A stretch of DNA of 26,470 bases from NCBI GenBank assembly GCA_002409995.1, contig DHOR01000008.1, forward strand, positions 1-26,470, written 5' to 3'. Made by a program: the position numbers and the translations under genes. Numbering within the stretch: the first letter of the stretch is position 1; the number at the start of each line of letters is the position of its first letter. Under the pieces are notes generated by a model. That model saw nothing but the letters and a program-made list of their open reading frames with translations, was not told the origin of the DNA and did not search any database. Source of the DNA: Hungatella sp. UBA5385. GTDB taxonomy: Bacteria > Bacillota > Clostridia > Lachnospirales > Lachnospiraceae. This document shows, in pieces, positions 22,563-26,470 of the stretch.

Positions 22563-23655
22563 ACAAAGAGAGACAGAGTATTTAAACTGGTTATGTCATG
22601 TGCCTTTTTTTGGCGCAGTAACCATTCGTTCCCTGTATGAAAAAGTGGGGAGTTTTGAAATGATATATAATATAGAAGGAAGACAGTTACAAAAGTTGTA
22701 TGGTGTATCAGAAAAGGCTGTTACAGAGTTTGAAAAATATAAGAAAACACTGGATGATACCAGAAGAGAGATGGAAGAACTGGATAAAAGAAAGATCCGT
22801 TTTATCACCCCATTTGACAAGGAATATCCCACAAGATTACTGCACCTTCCTGACTATCCTATGGGGCTGTATGTAAAAGGGAAACTACCCTGTGAAGATC
22901 AGCCTGCAGCAGCAGTGATAGGAGCCAGAGCATGCACAGAATATGGCAGACAGACAGCAATGTGGATATCAGGAGAACTGGCTAAAATGGGAATCCAGAT
23001 GATCAGTGGTCTTGCCAGTGGAATTGATGGAGCTTGTCATAGAGGCGCTCTGGAGGCAGAAGGAGATACCTATGGGGTGTTGGGCTGTGGAATTAATATC
23101 TGCTACCCAAAAGAAAATTATTATTTATTTGAGAAGATGGGAGAAAAGGGAGGAATTCTCACAGAATTTAATCCAAGGGAAGAACCACGTCCCCAGAACT
23201 TTCCCATGCGCAACAGAATCATCAGCGGCCTTTCTGATGTGATCTTAATTATAGAGGCAAGGGAGAAGAGCGGATCCTTAATTACAGCCAGTCTGGGACT
23301 GGAACAGGGGAAGGAGATTTTTGCCTTGCCGGGGAGGATTACAGACCCTTTAAGTATAGGATGCAACCGATTAATTGCAGAAGGTGCAGCAGTATTAACA
23401 GGTCCAGAATCCGTGCTGGAATATTTGGAAATTCAGTCGGGTAAATTATTAAGAGTTCATAAAATAAATAATTACGGGCTTGCCAAAAAAGAAAAAATGG
23501 TGTATAGTTGCCTCGATTTGCAACCGAAGGGTCTGGAAGAGATAGTAAGGACCAGTGGATTGTCTGTAAACCAGTGTATGAATATCCTGCTAGAGCTGGA
23601 ATTAAAAGGCTTGGTGGTGCAGACGTCCTGTCAATATTATGGTAAGAAACTATAG
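22555..23655 (+). CDS. dprA: DNA-processing protein DprA
   Basis: The 366-residue protein is DprA (Smf). It has an N-terminal helical domain with helix-hairpin-helix-like features (about 1-75). The central Rossmann fold carries AAVIGARACTEYGRQTA (about 120-136), MISGLASGIDGACHRGALEA, GVLGCGINICYPKEN, FPMRNRIISGLSDVILIIEA and GSLITASLGLEQGKEIFALPG. A C-terminal winged-helix-like part follows (about 300-366). DprA binds single-stranded DNA and loads RecA during transformation, and is also widespread in bacteria that are not known to be competent. It starts within the last codons of comM (8-base overlap), so the two are translationally coupled, and topA follows after 14 bases. Confidence 0.95.
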   Translation: MDKQRETEYLNWLCHVPFFGAVTIRSLYEKVGSFEMIYNIEGRQLQKLYGVSEKAVTEFEKYKKTLDDTRREMEELDKRKIRFITPFDKEYPTRLLHLPDYPMGLYVKGKLPCEDQPAAAVIGARACTEYGRQTAMWISGELAKMGIQMISGLASGIDGACHRGALEAEGDTYGVLGCGINICYPKENYYLFEKMGEKGGILTEFNPREEPRPQNFPMRNRIISGLSDVILIIEAREKSGSLITASLGLEQGKEIFALPGRITDPLSIGCNRLIAEGAAVLTGPESVLEYLEIQSGKLLRVHKINNYGLAKKEKMVYSCLDLQPKGLEEIVRTSGLSVNQCMNILLELELKGLVVQTSCQYYGKKL

Positions 23656-23669
23656 ATGAGGAGTTTGGT

Positions 23670-25748
23670 ATGGCGAACTGTTTGGTTATTGTGGAGTCAC
23701 CTGCAAAAGTAAAAACTATTAAGAAATTTTTGGGGAGTAATTATCAGGTAGATGCTTCTAACGGTCATGTGCGGGATTTGCCTAAGAGTCAGTTAGGAAT
23801 CGACCCGGAGAATGATTTTGAACCCAAGTACATTACGATCAGAGGAAAAGGCGATATTCTTGCCAAGCTTCGTAAAGAAGTGAAAAAAGCGGATAAGATC
23901 TATCTGGCAACTGACCCTGACCGTGAGGGAGAGGCAATATCCTGGCATTTGATGAAGGCGCTTAAGCTGGATGAGGCAAAGGATAAGAAGGTATATCGTA
24001 TCAGTTTTAATGAGATTACAAAGAATGCTGTTAAGGCATCTATTAAGTCCCCTCGTGAGATTGATATGGATCTTGTGGATGCCCAGCAGGCAAGAAGAGT
24101 TCTGGATCGTTTAGTAGGATATATGATCAGTCCTTTGCTGTGGGCAAAAGTAAAGCGTGGTTTAAGTGCAGGCCGTGTACAGTCTGTAACCCTGCGTATG
24201 ATCGGTGACAGAGAAGATGAAATCAACGCTTTTATTCCAGAGGAATACTGGAATCTGGAGGCCCGTTTAAAGCAGGATGGTAGCCGCAAAACTCTTGCAG
24301 CTAAGTTCCATGGCGATAAGAATGGCAAGATTGCTATTCATACAAAGGAAGAGCTGGATCAGATTTTAGAAGGTCTTGAGAATCAGAGCTATGTTGTAGA
24401 TGAAGTGAAGAACGGTGAGCGAATAAAGAAAGCTCCGATTCCCTTTACCACCAGTACTTTGCAGCAGGAAGCTTCTAAGGTTTTAAACTTTTCCACACAG
24501 AAGACCATGCGTCTTGCACAGCAGCTGTATGAAGGTGTGGAAGTAAAAGGTCATGGTACAGTGGGTCTTATTACTTATCTGAGAACTGATTCTACCAGAA
24601 TTGCGGAAGAAGCAGATGTGGCAGCAAGAGAGTATATTGGACAGAAGTTTGGCAGCAAATATGTGGCGGAAAACGAACCGGTGAAGAAGAACAATGCTAA
24701 GATTCAGGATGCCCATGAGGCGATTCGTCCTACAGATATTGAACTGACTCCTGTTGTTGTTAAGGAATCTTTGCAAAGAGATTTATTCCGTCTGTATCAG
24801 CTGATTTGGAAACGATTTACAGCCAGCAGAATGCAGCCGGCTGTTTATGAGACAACGTCTGTAAAGGTGGCTGCTGGGGACTATCGTTTTACACTTTCTG
24901 CATCCAAAGTGGCATTTGATGGTTTTATGTCTGTTTATGTTCAGGACGAAGACAAGGAAGAGAGCAATACACTTCTGGAGAAGCTGGAAAAGGGCAAGGT
25001 ATTGAAGCTGGAGGAGTTAGACAGCAGCCAGCATTTTACCCAGCCTCCGGCACATTATACAGAAGCATCTCTTGTTAAGGCTATGGAGGAACAGGGAATC
25101 GGCCGTCCAAGTACTTATGCACCTACTCTTACCACAATTATGGGAAGAAGATATGTGGCAAAAGAGAATAAAAATCTCTATATGACAGAGCTTGGAGAAG
25201 TTGTAAACAACATTATGAAACATAGCTTCCCAAGCATTGTGGACACTGCTTTTACTGCTAATTTAGAGTATCTTCTGGATAAAGTGGGAGATGGCACTGT
25301 TCAGTGGAAAACTGTTGTCAGGAACTTTTATCCTGACTTAAAGGAAGCAGTGGATAAAGCAGAGGTGGAACTGGAATCTGTTACCATTGCTGATGAAGTA
25401 ACAGAGGAAGTCTGCGAGCTCTGTGGACGTAATCTTGTTATTAAGTACGGACCTCACGGCAAATTCCTGGCTTGTCCCGGATTCCCTGAGTGTAAGAATA
25501 CTAAGCCTTATCTGGAGAAGATCGGCGTTCCCTGCCCAGTATGCGGCAAGGATGTTGTAATTAAGAAAACGAAAAAGGGCAGAATTTATTACGGATGTGA
25601 GGATAATCCGGAATGTGAATTCATGTCCTGGCAGAGACCTTCCATAGAGAAATGCCCTAAGTGTGGTTCTTATATGGTGGAAAAAGGTAACCGTCTTCTG
25701 TGCTCCAATGAGCAATGCGGCCATAGTTTAGAGAAAATTGCGAAATAG
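23670..25748 (+). CDS. topA: DNA topoisomerase I
   Basis: A 692-residue type IA topoisomerase, the usual length for Bacillota. The N-terminal Toprim domain has CLVIVESPAK (with E9) and TDPDREGE (81-88, D82, D84, E86). The active-site tyrosine is Y303 in LITYLRTDSTR. Three C-terminal zinc-ribbon units follow from about residue 585: C-EL-C...C-PGFPE-C, C-PV-C...C-EDNPE-C and C-PK-C...C-SNEQ-C. It relaxes negative supercoils during transcription and replication. GAGGAG lies 6 bases before the ATG. It closes the comM-dprA-topA operon, and codY begins 124 bases later from its own promoter. Confidence 0.97.
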   Translation: MANCLVIVESPAKVKTIKKFLGSNYQVDASNGHVRDLPKSQLGIDPENDFEPKYITIRGKGDILAKLRKEVKKADKIYLATDPDREGEAISWHLMKALKLDEAKDKKVYRISFNEITKNAVKASIKSPREIDMDLVDAQQARRVLDRLVGYMISPLLWAKVKRGLSAGRVQSVTLRMIGDREDEINAFIPEEYWNLEARLKQDGSRKTLAAKFHGDKNGKIAIHTKEELDQILEGLENQSYVVDEVKNGERIKKAPIPFTTSTLQQEASKVLNFSTQKTMRLAQQLYEGVEVKGHGTVGLITYLRTDSTRIAEEADVAAREYIGQKFGSKYVAENEPVKKNNAKIQDAHEAIRPTDIELTPVVVKESLQRDLFRLYQLIWKRFTASRMQPAVYETTSVKVAAGDYRFTLSASKVAFDGFMSVYVQDEDKEESNTLLEKLEKGKVLKLEELDSSQHFTQPPAHYTEASLVKAMEEQGIGRPSTYAPTLTTIMGRRYVAKENKNLYMTELGEVVNNIMKHSFPSIVDTAFTANLEYLLDKVGDGTVQWKTVVRNFYPDLKEAVDKAEVELESVTIADEVTEEVCELCGRNLVIKYGPHGKFLACPGFPECKNTKPYLEKIGVPCPVCGKDVVIKKTKKGRIYYGCEDNPECEFMSWQRPSIEKCPKCGSYMVEKGNRLLCSNEQCGHSLEKIAK

Positions 25749-25786
25749 AATAATTATTAAGAAAATCGAAAATCTTCAAAAAACTA

Positions 25787-25815
25787 TTGTTATTTATCAA
25801 GAATAGTGTTACTAT
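25787..25815 (+). promoter_or_regulatory. codY promoter
   Basis: TTGTTA (25787-25792) and TACTAT (25810-25815) with a 17-base spacer. A small AATAG/CTATT hairpin (25802-25816) overlaps the -10. No good CodY box (AATTTTCWGAAAATT) was seen here. Confidence 0.55.
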
Positions 25816-25872
25816 TTAAATATTAGAGAGCATTTTGGACTTTCCTACAAAATCTTAAGGAGGTTTTCGATC

Positions 25873-26470
25873 ATGAGCGTACAATTGTTGGATAAAACAA
25901 GAAAAATCAACAAGTTGTTGCACAACAACAATTCACATAAGGTTGTATTTAACGATATTTGCGAAGTTCTGACTGAGATACTGAATTCCAATATTCTTGT
26001 GATCAGTAAAAAAGGTAAGGTACTGGGAGTAGGTGTCTGTCCAACTGTAGTTGAGATTCAGGAGCTGATTGCTGATCAGGTAGGAGGCTTTGTAGACGGC
26101 TTGCTTAATGAGCGTCTGCTGGGAATTTTATCGACAAAAGAGAATGTAAATTTGGAAACTCTCGGATTTACAGGAGAAAATATCAGAAATTATCAGGCAA
26201 TTATCACTCCCATTGATATCGCAGGGGAGAGACTTGGAACACTGTTTATCTATAAGTATGATTCTCAGTATGACATAGATGATATTATTTTGTGTGAATA
26301 CGGTACAACTGTTGTTGGGCTTGAGATGATGCGTTCTGTTAATGAAGAGAATGCAGAAGAGAGCAGAAAGATTCAGATTGTTAAATCGGCAATCAGCACA
26401 CTTTCTTTCTCAGAACTGGAAGCAATTACCCATATATTTGATGAGCTGGATGGCAGTGAAGGGATTTTAG
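25873..26470 (+). CDS. codY: GTP-sensing pleiotropic repressor CodY (partial, runs off the window)
   Basis: An open frame from ATG 25873 to the window end gives the first 199 residues of CodY (full length is about 260). The N-terminal GAF domain is evident: MSVQLLDKTRKINKLLH, then VFNDICEVLTEILNSNILVI, GKVLGVG and ERLGTLFIYKY, followed by the linker helix with GLEMMRS. The C-terminal winged HTH that binds DNA lies beyond the window apart from its first part (VKSAISTLSFSELEAI). CodY senses branched-chain amino acids, and in many species GTP, and represses nutrient-acquisition genes during good growth. AAGGAGG (25857-25863) lies 9 bases before the ATG. No stop codon is reached inside the window; this is truncation by the window, not a broken gene. 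Confidence 0.95.
   Translation, partial: MSVQLLDKTRKINKLLHNNNSHKVVFNDICEVLTEILNSNILVISKKGKVLGVGVCPTVVEIQELIADQVGGFVDGLLNERLLGILSTKENVNLETLGFTGENIRNYQAIITPIDIAGERLGTLFIYKYDSQYDIDDIILCEYGTTVVGLEMMRSVNEENAEESRKIQIVKSAISTLSFSELEAITHIFDELDGSEGIL

Noticed and set aside
25749..25872. CodY autoregulatory box before codY
   Set aside because: AAAATCGAAAATCTTC-like bases occur but do not match AATTTTCWGAAAATT well enough.
1..26470. CRISPR arrays, tRNA or rRNA genes, insertion sequences, prophage or attachment sites
   Set aside because: No regularly spaced repeats, cloverleaf-like sequences, transposase or integrase proteins were found.

Overview
The window reads as a low-GC Gram-positive chromosome segment, most likely a gut clostridium of the Lachnospiraceae type (Bacillota, Clostridia). 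The reasons are strong AAGGAGG ribosome binding sites, TTG and GTG starts, sigma-A promoters with 17-bp spacers, clostridial families (DUF1848, DUF3793, the TIGR03915/TIGR03916 pair), and a comM-dprA-topA-codY block at the right end. No rRNA, tRNA, CRISPR array, prophage or insertion sequence was found.

Layout. 1-1540 is an AT-rich edge with two unrecognised genes. 1558-4093 holds a YdcF/SanA-like membrane protein, a DUF1848 protein with a C-terminal CX3CX2C motif, and a membrane-anchored TIM-barrel-like protein. 4314-5185 is a rubredoxin-domain gene coupled to a small helical protein. 5288-6619 is a TetR regulator and a SAM methyltransferase with a 17-bp inverted repeat at either end of the regulator. 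6577-8761 is a LysR regulator divergent from a MetE-like (YxjG-type) enzyme, with a perfect palindrome between them. 8832-9579 is a DUF3793 gene with two promoters, each carrying a DtxR/IdeR-like box. 9582-10821 (minus) is an operon of an HTH-desulfoferrodoxin fusion and a CatA-like acetyltransferase. 10964-12756 is an Fpg/Nei-like protein lacking the catalytic Pro2, followed by uridine phosphorylase. 12829-15094 is a GH27 alpha-galactosidase divergent from an AraC regulator. 15114-17256 is a MATE transporter and a DUF1275 membrane protein. 17315-18450 is galE with its own promoter and terminator. 18501-20814 is a radical-SAM DNA-repair pair (TIGR03916/TIGR03915) with two LexA-type boxes. 21024-26470 is comM, dprA, topA and the 5' part of codY.

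How the parts work together. The window is mostly small, locally regulated modules, each with a recognisable switch: TetR, LysR, DtxR-like metal sensing, AraC, a possible redox-sensing HTH-desulfoferrodoxin, and LexA/SOS. alpha-Galactosidase and galE would both serve galactose use. Alpha-galactosidase releases galactose and GalE interconverts UDP-galactose and UDP-glucose, but they are not in one operon. The right end concerns DNA: repair, transformation/recombination accessories and topology, ending in the nutrient regulator CodY.

Best candidates for undescribed biology are the apparently SOS-controlled radical-SAM DNA-repair pair, the HTH fusion that keeps every desulfoferrodoxin iron ligand, the dual metal-box promoter of DUF3793, and the Pro2-less Fpg/Nei homologue next to uridine phosphorylase. 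All calls come from reading the sequence; no database or structure search was run.
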